From the NCBI GenBank assembly GCA_030374765.1, contig JARGXX010000027.1:682001-746000 (forward strand): a stretch of 64,000 nt of DNA, in the 5' to 3' direction. The DNA is from Agarophyton chilense (Eukaryota > Rhodophyta > Florideophyceae > Gracilariales > Gracilariaceae). This document shows, piece by piece, positions 10,006 through 20,006 of this stretch. Both the position numbers and the translations under genes were made by a program. The notes beneath the pieces are model-generated. The model worked only from the letters and a program-made list of their open reading frames with translations, was not told where the DNA came from and made no database searches. Each line of letters starts with the position of its first letter. The first letter of the stretch is position 1.

Positions 10006-11770
10006 ATGTCACCAACTCTCCCACCGTTACCGCCCAATCCTCCAGCAAGCATGAAAAACCTACTCTTGTCCCAGTCAACTCCATCCAAATTCGTATCCTC
10101 CTTGCCGAGAGTATCTGTAAAGAGTCCAAAATCCCCATCAACCACATCAATATCCTGTGCGGGACGGTCTCCGTCTAGTTCTTGCTCGGCAACGCTCCCA
10201 TTTCCTCCACGAATACCTCCATTTAGTGCTTTGAGCTTTTCTTCCGGACCGGATTCAACTCATGATTCAGACTTCGAGCAAATGTCCGTGCACCGTTTCT
10301 ACAAAGACCTTATGGCTGAAAAGAAGGCAACTCCTCGCCTCGTGGCCGACTGCTCTGAGCAGCAATTGTTGCTTTTTCTTCCCCTTGTAATGCACTCCAT
10401 CCAAAGCCAATTGCCTACCGAGCCTTCGCCACTTTTGCGCCCATTGTTGATACGGTTATGTTTATCTAGGCGACTCAAATTGCGCTTCTTGCTGCTCCGA
10501 AAGCATCCCGCTTTTCACAAGTTGCAATCAAGCCTTTCCTTTGTATCACGCGGATACAATGAGTTTGTTCTTTCCCGTATTTGGTCTTCAACGGAGCCAG
10601 ACTGTGTATCTCCTAAGAACGACATGTTAAGCGGCAAAGTTTTGCGTATACCAGTTGATATGGTACGTTTTTGTGTGATATTTACATATTCGTCTCTGTT
10701 TTCGAGAGCAAAAAGTTTATCAGAAACATAGACTAACGTTTCCCGTGTCTTTTGAAACTGTTTCGTACGCCCAGGTTGACCTTCAAACAGAAGATTTTTT
10801 TCGAAACATCGTCTTCGAACAACCGCGGAAAGAAAATCATGACTTTGGGTTCCAGCTTATTTGTCATCCATTTCGTGCTTCGAACGTAATTCAAGAGCCT
10901 TCCTTTACTGAAACGGATGAGGAAGAATCGCCACTTTTTTCGTCACAGTCTGATGCCATGGACGATTATTACCCTGACCAACAGCTCGCAGAATCGGCAA
11001 CCGTGCACGTAGAGGAAGATCAAATAGCAATTGAGCTTCGCCATCTATCATATGAGGAAGACATCGTCAGTTATAAGAATATGATACCGCTCCTGCCACG
11101 TCTTATCGTTCGGACAGAAACAAATATGCTCAAAACACAACTTTGCCAAATGATGTTCGTCTTTTTCAACAGCATATGGTCCGCTCCAAGCCCAAAGTAT
11201 CCTAATGTTCATGCAGCGCCGATATGTGTAACTTTTGATGTAATTGCATCTGGACGAGACCAAGGTTTAATACGGGCTTTCTGTCATGTGAAGACAATCT
11301 CTAGCTTTCGTTTTGACTTTTGGCAGGACACGCGCGGAAGGGATCCCGTCGTAGTCGATGAATTTATTAGGAGTGCTGCCGGTGCATTCACAGCAGCTTA
11401 CATCTGCGGTATCAATACTCTGCAAAAAGACGCATTTTGTGTCAAAGACGGGACTGCTTTTTTCTTGTATCTTGTTGAGGACATATTTCAGGGCCCAGCA
11501 CAACCGAAGATAGGAATCCCGAAAATAATGCGACGATGTTTCATTGACATGGGGAGCTGGGATGATTTCCGTGCCTGTTGTATGAGAGCATTTCATAGCC
11601 TGAGAGAACGTTACAGTGACATATTTTCAATCATGTTGCCATTGTTTTCCGCTCTTTGCGATATGGATGAGAAAAGCATTTGGCTTCATTTATACTCAAA
11701 ATATTGCTTCAATTTGAAAGAGCAAAACCCACGCAAAGCGGCCCATAACTTTGGAAAATGGCTTGGATGA
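10006..11770 (+). CDS. PI3K-family lipid-kinase-like protein, catalytic residues lost
   Basis: Two exons (10,006-10,662 and 10,775-11,770) encode 550 residues. Residues 1-85 are Ser/Pro-rich. Residues about 100-190 resemble the PIK helical domain (EQQLLLFLPLVMHSI, then LLRPLLIRLCLSRRLKLRF). The C-terminal part aligns without gaps to the Vps34-type catalytic core: VDEFIRSAAGAFTAAYICGI matches the segment before the catalytic loop, and FRACCMRAFHSLRERYSDIF the helix after it. The catalytic loop D-R-H-x-x-N reads T434-L-Q-x-x-A439, and the D-F-G position reads L452-V-E. The expected lipid-kinase chemistry is therefore unlikely, and a scaffold or regulatory role is inferred. An insert of about 80 acidic residues separates the helical and catalytic parts. 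It could also derive from a PI4K. Family call is good; function unknown. Confidence 0.75.
10663..10774 (+). other. 112-bp GT-AG intron in the PI3K-like gene
   Basis: Donor ATG|GTACGT, acceptor GCCCAG|GTTGAC, with a CTAAC branch-point candidate at about 10,733. It falls between codons (657 coding bases before it), and exon 2 continues in frame. Without splicing, exon 1 ends at a stop soon after the donor. Confidence 0.8.
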
Positions 11771-12599
11771 GCAGTGCTGTTTAAACCAAGTCACTCCTGC
11801 TTTCGATTCGGGTTATCCTCAATGTGGTGAGCGTTTTCGGTTTTTTTCTTATTCTCGAGCTATCATTCGAGCTCAAGGGTCGTTTATTTCAACACAAGGA
11901 CCAAGTTCTGTTCAACAACAGAATGTGGCAAAGGCCATTTGTCAATAGTAATTCCATTCTCTTCATCCCGTAATGTATGTCTTCAGTAACCGAACATCTC
12001 TTCCACGTACAATCATAATCATGTGTTCGGGGTGAAAACGCTTTCATCATTCAGTACACAATAAAAATTCTGAGTGTTTCATATGATTTCGAAGTGCATC
12101 CTTCAGAACTTGTGCACCCGAGTACACAATCTTTGTTTGTGCGTGAGAGGTCTAATTGATTTTAGACCAACGGCAATGGCCCAACTTGCCTACATTTCAC
12201 CCCCCATCTAAAAAAAAAGAGCACCTACCGCCAATAATGACATGATAAAGAACAATTACAAGAAGTAAAACACATCAGGAACAATGTCGAGATGTAATTG
12301 GTTCTTTCACAAAAACCCTTGTCAACATAACAGCGTAAAACTATGAAGTCATTGAGACTACAGAAGGCGAGCTACTCTGCGAGCGCGTAATTGTGAAACA
12401 GAACTGGACGGGGGCATTAAGAGCAATGAAGGAATAGCTGGGCTTCAAAGCCGATTCGGCTGCCTGCACTACAAGTGCTCAGCACGTTAGCATTTTGCGA
12501 CAAAAATACCTTGAAAAGAAGTGGAGGTGGAACAAGGTTGGGACCGTCGACTTCTTTACCAACGCGCTTGCTTAAGTCGTGTTGAGTTAAGTTCTCGGC
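11771..12599. other. intergenic between convergent genes
   Basis: 829 bp between the 3' ends of the PI3K-like gene and RPSA. AT-rich with short A/T runs (for example 12,212-12,219). No gene was seen; the 3' UTRs probably lie here. Confidence 0.5.
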
Positions 12600-13711
12600 C
12601 TAATATTGTTGAGTGAATGCATTGGCGTCTGTTGATGGAGTGGCTGCGGGCATATTCCAAGAGCTAGCCTCAGTGGTAGTGACGCCTACGTCTGCTGTCC
12701 AACTGTCCACCTGCTCGGTAGCCGCTCCAGTATCCCAGTCGGCACCAGCCGGAGGAGCTGGAGTACTCCAGTCCGCGGCCGTATCAGTTACGGCAGTCGT
12801 AAATGCTGATGGATCGAGTGGAGTTGCATCATAGGCAGTAGTCGGGGCAGCAGGAAGGGCACTGGTAACAGCAGCGGCAGCTTCCTCAGCCTTATCCAGC
12901 TCTTCAGGATCACGGTAGAAGAAGAGATCCACCATCACGTCCCACGGCTGCGTACGCTGAATTGTGCCACGCAAATAAAGGACCTCACGGGCCAAAAGCC
13001 ACCAGAGAAGTGCAATAGAGTGCTTCGCCTTGTTATTAGCCGGAATGGCGACGTCCACATATCGCAACGGAGAGTCGGTGTCACAGAAGGCGATGGTGGG
13101 GATGTTGCAGTACGAAGCCTCAGTGATTGCTTGAGCGTCGGTTCGCGGATCGGTCACGACAAGGAGCCGAGGTTCTTGAAACTTCTTTTGGATTTGGTTG
13201 GTAAGCTGACCTGGGGTCCAGCGACCAGCAATAGCATGCGCTCCAGTGTAGTGCGAAAACTTTAGCACAGCCCGTTGTCCATAGGGGCGAGCAGATACAG
13301 CGACCACATCAGTGGGGTTATCAATTGAAGCGATAACTCGGGCAGCAAGCATAATCTTGTCGTAAGTCGTCGCGATATTGATGAGATGCACACCTAATAA
13401 GGTTTCAATGTTGAGAGCAAGAGAATAATGTGGAGGTTAGGAGTCATTATATTTCTGGCGAAGCACAAATATTGTGGCTCGCAAAGAGAGAGATATTGGC
13501 TTCGAATAATAAGTCTCCAGTAGAATGGCTTTTCACTGGAATCGGATATTTGAAATCAATTAAGTTGGGCACCGAACTTACCATCATATCGACGCTTGTA
13601 AACGTAGGGTTCCATGAGAACATCGCAGTTCTTGGTGCCCAAGTGGGTGTTGCATTTGAGCATTTTGCTGATGTCCTTCTCACGCGGGGACAAGGCGGTG
13701 GACGCGACCAT
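12600..13711 (-). CDS. RPSA: 40S ribosomal protein SA (uS2)
   Basis: Two exons (13,711-13,582 and 13,393-12,600) encode 307 residues, the usual size of eukaryotic uS2. Exon 1 reads [20 protein letters not shown] and then [20 protein letters not shown], the family N-terminus. Exon 2 has the core blocks [40 protein letters not shown] and [17 protein letters not shown]. The C-terminal tail is acidic and Trp-rich with repeated D/S-W units (DWSTP, DWDTG, SWTAD, SWNMP), as in animal and plant SA proteins. uS2 binds at the head-body junction of the small subunit and is needed for late 40S maturation. The start is shared across a short divergent region with the FKBP-TPR gene. Confidence 0.95.
13394..13581 (-). 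other. 188-bp GT-AG intron in RPSA
   Basis: Minus-strand donor GATG|GTAAGT and acceptor TTATTAG|GTGTGC. Phases match (130 and 794 coding bases). It lies after the YDG codons near residue 44, an early intron as is common in highly expressed ribosomal genes of intron-poor genomes. Confidence 0.9.
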
Positions 13712-14184
13712 GACGAGCTTTGTTCGCAGCGAAGATCACGCTTTCTGCAATGGGGAGGAAAACGAAAGCTCACGAAATGAGGCGATCGAAGGGAAAACCA
13801 ATGTGAGGCGCGAAGCGTAATTGAGCGATGACGATGGGAGCGGGTCCTATGGGGAAGAAGGCAATGACGCCGGCGACAGCTAAACTATTTAGGGCAACGT
13901 GGTACAGTGGACAAGTGGACACGCAATTAGTTCTTTAGAACTCGCAGATTTCAAGTATGCAGTACGCATTGGTGGAAACCCGAACCCACTCAAAAATAAA
14001 AAATTCCAACAAGTACCGTTGTACCTGTACCCTTCGTAGACACCCCCGCTGGGCCACTACAGCCCTTGGTGAACACCGCCCCTTCTGTTTATTCTGACTA
14101 CTTCACGCTCGATTCCCACCTGCCCCCAAGCCGTCGGTGGAAGGGTTTCCGAGCAAAAAGTTGAGAGGTGCAAACGTGACTCAG
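13712..14184. promoter_or_regulatory. divergent upstream region, RPSA / FKBP-TPR
   Basis: 473 bp between two outward starts. An in-frame open stretch extends upstream of 14,185 but has no ATG, so a small upstream exon for the TPR gene cannot be excluded. No core promoter motif was assigned. Confidence 0.45.
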
Positions 14185-14997
14185 ATGGGAGTAACTTCAC
14201 TTCCTGGTCATGCGTCGGGACTTGCTCTTGAGAGTATTGGGCCTAACCCGAATCTGGGCTATACAGTGTCAAAGCCCTGCCCGAAACCAGATGCAATCGT
14301 AACCAGTCGAGGCGATGTTGTCTCAGTATCGGTGAAGTATCCGGATAAACGACCTAGTATGTTTTCTTTCATCATTGGTGAAAAGCAGGCGAAACCATGG
14401 GTTCAGGAACTTGCCACTGGTATCGCGATCAATTCCACCTCGACTCTTTTGCAGGACAACAACCAAATATGTTCGCTCACCGTAACTTCCATAACAAGAA
14501 CTCCTCTTCGTTCAAAGAAGGAGTTTCAAGCACGTGCAGATGAACTACGAAAAGAAGGAAATGATGCTTTCAGATCCGCAAACAAGTTCAAGGACTACAA
14601 AAGCGCTCTTCTTATTTACGCAAAGGCTCTGGATGCCAGCCGAGCCGCTGCTGATCCCGCACGCATTGCGACTGTGCGCTCAAATATTGCAATGTGTCAT
14701 CTAAGGATGAGCCATTGGGTGAATGTCATTGCAGATTGCGATGCTCTGGAAAAACCGGACGCAAAGAGCTTTTATCGTCGTTCACAAGCAAACATTGAAC
14801 TAGATGCAATCATCCGAGCAATCCGTAATCTGCGCAGTGCCCGACGTTTGGTGCCCGGTGACGCGCTTGTCGAAAAAGAGACAACCCGGGTTGAAAACCA
14901 GGCAGTTGAGGTTCTCAATAAGCGACGTCAAAACTTTGCAGAAACCTACAGCGTTTTGCTGCAAAGCCCACTCTTCAAACAACCAGTACTAGATTAA
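14185..14997 (+). CDS. FKBP-like/TPR co-chaperone, degenerate isomerase domain
   Basis: About 270 residues from the first in-frame ATG. The N-terminal half follows the outline of an FKBP fold: GDVVSVSVKYPD for the first strand, then RPSMFSFIIGEKQAKPWVQE where active FKBPs have PFEFKLGxGxVIKGWDEG. Several rotamase-pocket residues are replaced, so isomerase activity is doubtful. The C-terminal half is a TPR domain (ELRKEGNDAFRSANKFKDYK, then SNIAMCHLRMSHWVNVIADC and FYRRSQANIELD) of the type that binds Hsp90/Hsp70 tails in AIP, FKBP38 and plant TWD1. The TPR call is firm, the FKBP-remnant call moderate. It converges on APC6 with only 117 bp between stops. Confidence 0.65.
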   Translation: MGVTSLPGHASGLALESIGPNPNLGYTVSKPCPKPDAIVTSRGDVVSVSVKYPDKRPSMFSFIIGEKQAKPWVQELATGIAINSTSTLLQDNNQICSLTVTSITRTPLRSKKEFQARADELRKEGNDAFRSANKFKDYKSALLIYAKALDASRAAADPARIATVRSNIAMCHLRMSHWVNVIADCDALEKPDAKSFYRRSQANIELDAIIRAIRNLRSARRLVPGDALVEKETTRVENQAVEVLNKRRQNFAETYSVLLQSPLFKQPVLD

Positions 14998-15114
14998 CCC
15001 ACTAGACCGTTAGTCATGAAGCAGTCGAATCACTGCACTTTGTTAGTTAAACATTAACAACCTTGGGAAGCATTGCCTTTCCGATTACTTGTATAGGTAC
15101 CCCACTGCAAGCAG

Positions 15115-16812
15115 TCACAATGACATGCCCCCACCTGAGTGCAGTGCATCCGCGCTCCCGCGTGGTCTTACTAAAAACATATCATATAGTGCCCGCTCCA
15201 AGAGCTCGCTGCAATTTGCATCCTCCGGATTATTCCTTAAGGCTCGGTGATACATGGCCACTGCCCCCTCCAAATCCCACATCGCATGCAGGGTCATTCC
15301 AAGAGCACCACAAGTAGCAGAGCTGCGTGGACGGAGAGCCAGTGCCCGCTCGTAACATCGCTTCGCAGCATTACAGTCCTTAAGCCGTCGATAACAGTGA
15401 CCTAAGTTCACAAGCGTAGCCTCTTCTGCTTCTGCTCGTTTCCCGCTTCTTCGCGACACTTCATTCGACAAATCTCCGGCCTCCCAAAGCGTCAATGCCT
15501 CCTTGAAATAACTTGCAGCCCCGGCATGGTCGCCCGTGCGGTACAAAACTACCCCAAGTTCGTGTACTGGAGCGGGGTCTTTTGGGCAAGCTTCTGCAGC
15601 ACGACGAAGCATGGTTGCCGCCTGACTTAGAGATCCTTGCCGCACGTACTCCATCCCCATGAACAAATGAGGTTCCTGTGACCCGGGGAACAATCTTGTA
15701 ACCGTTCGGTAAGCGGCCATTGCTTGATCACTCTCATCCTGAGCTCCAAACGCGTGTCCAATCGCTATCCATGCAGATTCAACTCGCATATCAAGCGCCG
15801 TGCATTTCTGAAAGAAGCGTCTCGCCAGTTCGGGCTTGCCGCTGACCAGGTAGTGATACCCGACAGCAAGCCAAGTTATCGCAGATTTTGGAGCATTGTC
15901 AACCAGATTATGGGCCGTGACGAAGAGCTCATGTCTTTCATTGAGTTCTACCAGCGCGGCAAGGTACATCGGAAGCACATTTTGGGCATGCGGATCTTTG
16001 TGCAGTATTTGTCGACAATCTTCCAGACAAGCGCCGAAATCTAATGTGGTGAACTTTCTTTTTGCATGGATAATCTTTAAGTCGACGTTGTCGTTCATTG
16101 GAGGAGATGATGGCGTTTCAACATCACGGTTCGCACAGGCGGCATAGTAAGACGATATCCATTTTCTGGCCAAAGCGTGGGTGTGAGATTGAGATGTTGA
16201 GCAAGTATCCGTGAGCGCCTCATTGACAAATTTTGCAGCTTCTGGTGGGGGAAGCAAGCCTGCATTCGATAGTGCTTGAAACGCTTCGACGCAAAATATG
16301 TCGCAGTGAAACGCGCGTTTGTACCACAGCAAGGCGCACTCGGGATTTTCAAGACGTTCGTGGACGCGAGCGCGAAGAACACAAAGCGCTGCGTGTAGTT
16401 CGCGTGGAGCTCCGCGTAAAGTTAATGTGGAAATGGCACTGTCTACACCCTGTTCGTCGCCCAATAGCGAGAGGCATGCATCGTAATCGCAGAGTTCAAA
16501 ATAACATTGGGCTGCTAGTAGTCTGGCAGTCTGATGTTGTGATGGGAGCTGGTTTGCTTCTAGGATGTGTAAGGCTCTTCTGTATTGGGCGAGCGAAAAG
16601 AACAATCGAGCTTGGATTATTGAATGTTGTGGGGTTGAGGAGATTGAGGCGGCTTTATCGGCATAAAAAGTGGCCGTTTGCTGCATTCCAAGTTGATGAT
16701 AAAGTGATACTTTTTGCTGGAATGAAGAAAGGAGTGAGTTGACTGAAGAAGAGATGGGCTGATGATTGGTGTTGGATTGTGACATTGGTTGCTGGTTTTG
16801 TTGCTCTCGCAT
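15115..16812 (-). CDS. CDC16: anaphase-promoting complex subunit 6 (CDC16/APC6)
   Basis: A single exon of 565 residues from ATG 16,812, somewhat shorter than human CDC16 (about 620). It is built of TPR repeats throughout. Diagnostic blocks are LPMYLAALVELNERHELFVT, AHNLVDNAPKSAITWLAVGY, HYLVSGKPELARRFFQKCTA, ESAWIAIGHAFGAQDESDQA and VHELGVVLYRTGDHAGAASY, all in the order found in CDC16. The subunit belongs to the TPR lobe of the APC/C ubiquitin ligase, which marks cyclins and securin for degradation in mitosis. The low-complexity C-terminal tail of animal CDC16 is missing here. Confidence 0.93.
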   Translation of the reverse strand: MREQQNQQPMSQSNTNHQPISSSVNSLLSSFQQKVSLYHQLGMQQTATFYADKAASISSTPQHSIIQARLFFSLAQYRRALHILEANQLPSQHQTARLLAAQCYFELCDYDACLSLLGDEQGVDSAISTLTLRGAPRELHAALCVLRARVHERLENPECALLWYKRAFHCDIFCVEAFQALSNAGLLPPPEAAKFVNEALTDTCSTSQSHTHALARKWISSYYAACANRDVETPSSPPMNDNVDLKIIHAKRKFTTLDFGACLEDCRQILHKDPHAQNVLPMYLAALVELNERHELFVTAHNLVDNAPKSAITWLAVGYHYLVSGKPELARRFFQKCTALDMRVESAWIAIGHAFGAQDESDQAMAAYRTVTRLFPGSQEPHLFMGMEYVRQGSLSQAATMLRRAAEACPKDPAPVHELGVVLYRTGDHAGAASYFKEALTLWEAGDLSNEVSRRSGKRAEAEEATLVNLGHCYRRLKDCNAAKRCYERALALRPRSSATCGALGMTLHAMWDLEGAVAMYHRALRNNPEDANCSELLERALYDMFLVRPRGSADALHSGGGMSL

Positions 16813-17716
16813 AACGGATTTATGGTTGGATTGAATGCAAGCGGCATCAGTAGTTGGTTGTTTGCGATCTTAGGCTGTAAACGGGAGATGAAGCGATGGA
16901 GTTGTGAAGAAGAAGGGTTTTGCTTGACTAGGAGTTGCTGACGCAACCCCGTAAAACAGTTGAAAGTGCGCGAGCATAGTTTACGCTGTGCAAAGGAGGG
17001 TTGCTCGTGTGAACGAAGACGAGCACTTTTTGGTGTGGACGATTTAAAATCAAACAAAAAACTGTTAATTATTTTTCAGAGATTGATTCGAGCGGCGCAG
17101 CGGTACAGCGCGAACAGCAGACAGTCGTGTACACGTGACAAGACTGGACATGTTTCACTGAATGATTCTGATGGGACGACCGGGTATACACGGTCGTGAC
17201 GCGTACATAGCCGTGCGAGTTTCGGCGCGGCGCAATGGGGCAGCGCGCGAAGCGATATGTAGATAGAAATAATCTTGGCGATGAGTCTCGTGCGTTGAAA
17301 GAGAAACACGAGCGTCATGTGCTGGGCGGGCGGTGTGTGTTAAAGAGAGAGACGGGCCCACCCACACAGCGGGTGCACTTTGATTTGTCGTCTGTGGGGT
17401 GGAGAGAACGCTTATGACAGACAAGTTGTGGTTTGATACGCAACACAAGGGGAAGTGCACTGACGGTTGTGAACCGTGTAAGGGGTCAGTGCATGTTTAT
17501 TGCCGAGTCTAAACAAATCACTTGTTCCAAATGGTGGGCAAGGAGAAACTATGACAGGAGTTGACTGAAAAAGGTTCCACGACACGTATCGCTTGGTTGG
17601 CGAAAAATGCGTGGAAGGCGCAAAATCAAAAACGGGCGTTTGCGAGACCAGCTTGAATCAGGCGCAACACACGACACACGACATAAGGAGAAGAGATATG
17701 TTTAGTGGGTGTACGG

Positions 17717-17746
17717 CAAGCCACGAGAGCGCAAGCCACGAGAGCG
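17717..17746. repeat. two tandem copies of a 15-bp unit
   Basis: CAAGCCACGAGAGCG is repeated exactly twice, followed by a partial third copy (CAAGCACG). Confidence 0.9.
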
Positions 17747-18102
17747 CAAGCACGGGTTTGTTGGTCGGGAAATGTGTTTAAGGGTTAGATTGCTACCCTC
17801 ACACGTGAGGATATGATCGCGGATCTCGAGGCGCATGTCGTCGTCGTCGGGAGTCTCGCGTGATTGTTTTGACACGACTCACGGGTGGAGAGCGTGCTGC
17901 CAGACGAATTGGAGTAAGCTATTTGTCGATGGGGGGCTTGCTGTGGCCTGGTTGGGATTGCGAGTTTGCAGTAGACAGAAACGCAAGCAGAAACGGGAAA
18001 CCATGAAGAGCGCAGCAGGGCGGGTGGTGGTGGTTTTTCTTTTAAAATTTCAAGATGGTGAGTTTTGACCGGGCGCTGTAAGCGCAGTCAAGAACAAACA
18101 AA

Positions 18103-18118
18103 GGGGGGGGGGGGGGGG
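18103..18118. repeat. run of 16 G
   Basis: An uninterrupted G16 tract in the divergent intergenic region. It could form a quadruplex-like structure, and the exact length may be uncertain for sequencing reasons. Confidence 0.85.
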
Positions 18119-19211
18119 TTGCGCATGTTGTTGGAATTGTGCGCTTTGATAGCGCACGCCGTAAAGAGCTGTTGTTGTAAGCGATACGTGATGGATTGCA
18201 TTGAAACGACTGGAAGAAAGTGTTGCCGACTGTGGGTAGAAGAAGCGGGGTGCGACATATTTTTGTTATTAATCGAAGAGCAGTGTCTAGAGGTAGAGTG
18301 CATGTCTCAACCGTTCCATGCGATAGGTTAAACATTCCAAGAGTTGGGCGGCGCGCAAGCGTGCGTTCGTTCCATGAAAGACTGGCATGAACGGCAGCGT
18401 GACTGGTTTGAATTTTTTTGAAACAGAAGCGGTGTGTTTGAATCAAGCGCAAAAGCAACTCAATTTTTGAACAATACTTGGCCAATTTTCAAGCGCCACG
18501 CGATTGAGCATGCACGTGACGTCACTGTTTTTTTTTGTTTTTTTTATACGTACAAATTTCGGCGTGTCATTGGCTGCAGCGTGTTGCGTGTGGGTTGTGT
18601 ATGTACAAACATTTCCCGCCATCGATGGATGCGGACCGGGGCGCCTTCGCCCGGCCGCACAATCGGCAAGTGGTGTGTACATTGGGGCGCGCTGTGCGTG
18701 AGCGCTGTTGGCCATGGCGCGCGGACGTGGCCCACTACCGCCACTTGCGTTGGTGGCACATGGAGTATGGTGACGAAGCGTGCTGCTCAGTGTGACGTTT
18801 TGTGTTACTCCACGTGCAACATTCGATTTGGGCGCCTTTGCCAGCGTTCTGTAAGTAGAAGGTATGAAACTTTTTAATTAAAAAAAACAAAAGCAGCCAA
18901 ACGCGTCACGCCTCGCGCCGCCCTCACCGAGCGAAACGCAACAGCATCCACTTACAGCACGGCAGCGCGTGCGTGCTGCGCTGAACATGCACTGGCGAGC
19001 GATTGAATTCCCTTCCGCGTGGCCACGTGTACGCGCCATCACCCATCGTTGCGTTGCAGAACAACCACCCCCCCTGTCCACGCGCTAAACGGGGCAAGCT
19101 TCATACACCCGATCGGGGCTCTATTCCGCCCCGATACGCCGTGACCAATGCCTTAGCCAAATGGAACCTCTGCCTTGTCAGTTTCGAGTGCCACACTTTC
19201 TGTCTATCTAT

Positions 19212-19235
19212 CGCGCGCGCGCGCGCCCGCGCGTG
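19212..19235. repeat. CG/GC dinucleotide run
   Basis: An alternating C/G tract with one interruption, of the kind that can adopt Z-DNA. Confidence 0.85.
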
Positions 19236-19510
19236 CAACACACCACACACGCGCGCATGTGCCTCGAGGCGCGTGCCTCCCTCGTCGAACGCCGCCCCAC
19301 GTCTTCCATGTCCTCGACACGCCCCCCTCCCCGCTGAGAAAAACAACACACACGCCCTTATCTCCTTCGTGGGTGCCAGCCACCACGCGCTCCGTTTCCT
19401 GTCTAGGTGCCTCCGTCGCTGCCTGCTTTAGCCTGTGTTGCCTTTCTCCGTCCTTGCCGTCAGACGCCCGTCGTTACCTTTTTGTGAATACATTGCGTGC
19501 GCGTGTACTT

Positions 19511-19556
19511 GTACATATACATATATTTATATATATCCATATACATATATATATAC
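19511..19556. repeat. AT-rich TA/CATATA microsatellite
   Basis: Repeated TACATATA/TATATA units upstream of the kinase gene. TATA-like by composition, but too far and too repetitive to call a TATA box. Confidence 0.8.
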
Positions 19557-20006
19557 CTTGCTATCGCTCTTGCTGTTCAACGGCCCTCCTCCCTTTGAGT
19601 TTCGCATCACCCTTTCGTTTCGCCCGCTCGTTTCCGTCGCTCGCTCTTGTTTTTGCTTGTTTTTTTCGCTTTTTTGCTAACCCCCCCCCCGACCGCTCAC
19701 TTCTCCCCCTCGCCCCTCGCCCCTCGCCCATCCACGCCCCACGCCCACTGCGCCGGCCGCTCAGTCCTCAGCTTTCGAAACCGTTGCCCGCCGCCGCCTG
19801 CTTCCTGCCTTTACTTGCCCCCGCCCGTCTCCACTGTCCATACGCTCTCGTCTTCCTCGCTCTCCTTCCCTCCCACCCCATCCCGCCGTCGTGTCTTCAC
19901 CACCCGCCTATTCCTGTAACCACGCGTCCCTTACCCATTTCGTGCCGTGCCGTCTGCGCATGCGCGCATTCCTTCACCCCCGTGCACCTGCAATTTCTCA
20001 GCTGTC

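Larger units (their letters stand above)
16813..20006. promoter_or_regulatory. 3.2-kb divergent intergenic region, APC6 / MUT9-like kinase
   Basis: The longest gene-free stretch in the gene island. No conserved protein was seen on either strand. Open frames at 19.0-20.1 kb arise from C/T-rich low-complexity sequence. Strand composition changes sharply: G-rich on the plus strand up to about 18.2 kb, then C/T-rich from about 19.0 kb to the kinase start, which may be a long 5' UTR. It holds several simple repeats (listed separately). A non-coding transcript is possible but not shown. Confidence 0.45.

Noticed and set aside
9783-10178. 131-residue plus-strand frame before the PI3K-like gene
   Set aside because: Overlaps the ATG and first exon of the PI3K-like gene in another frame and has no domain.
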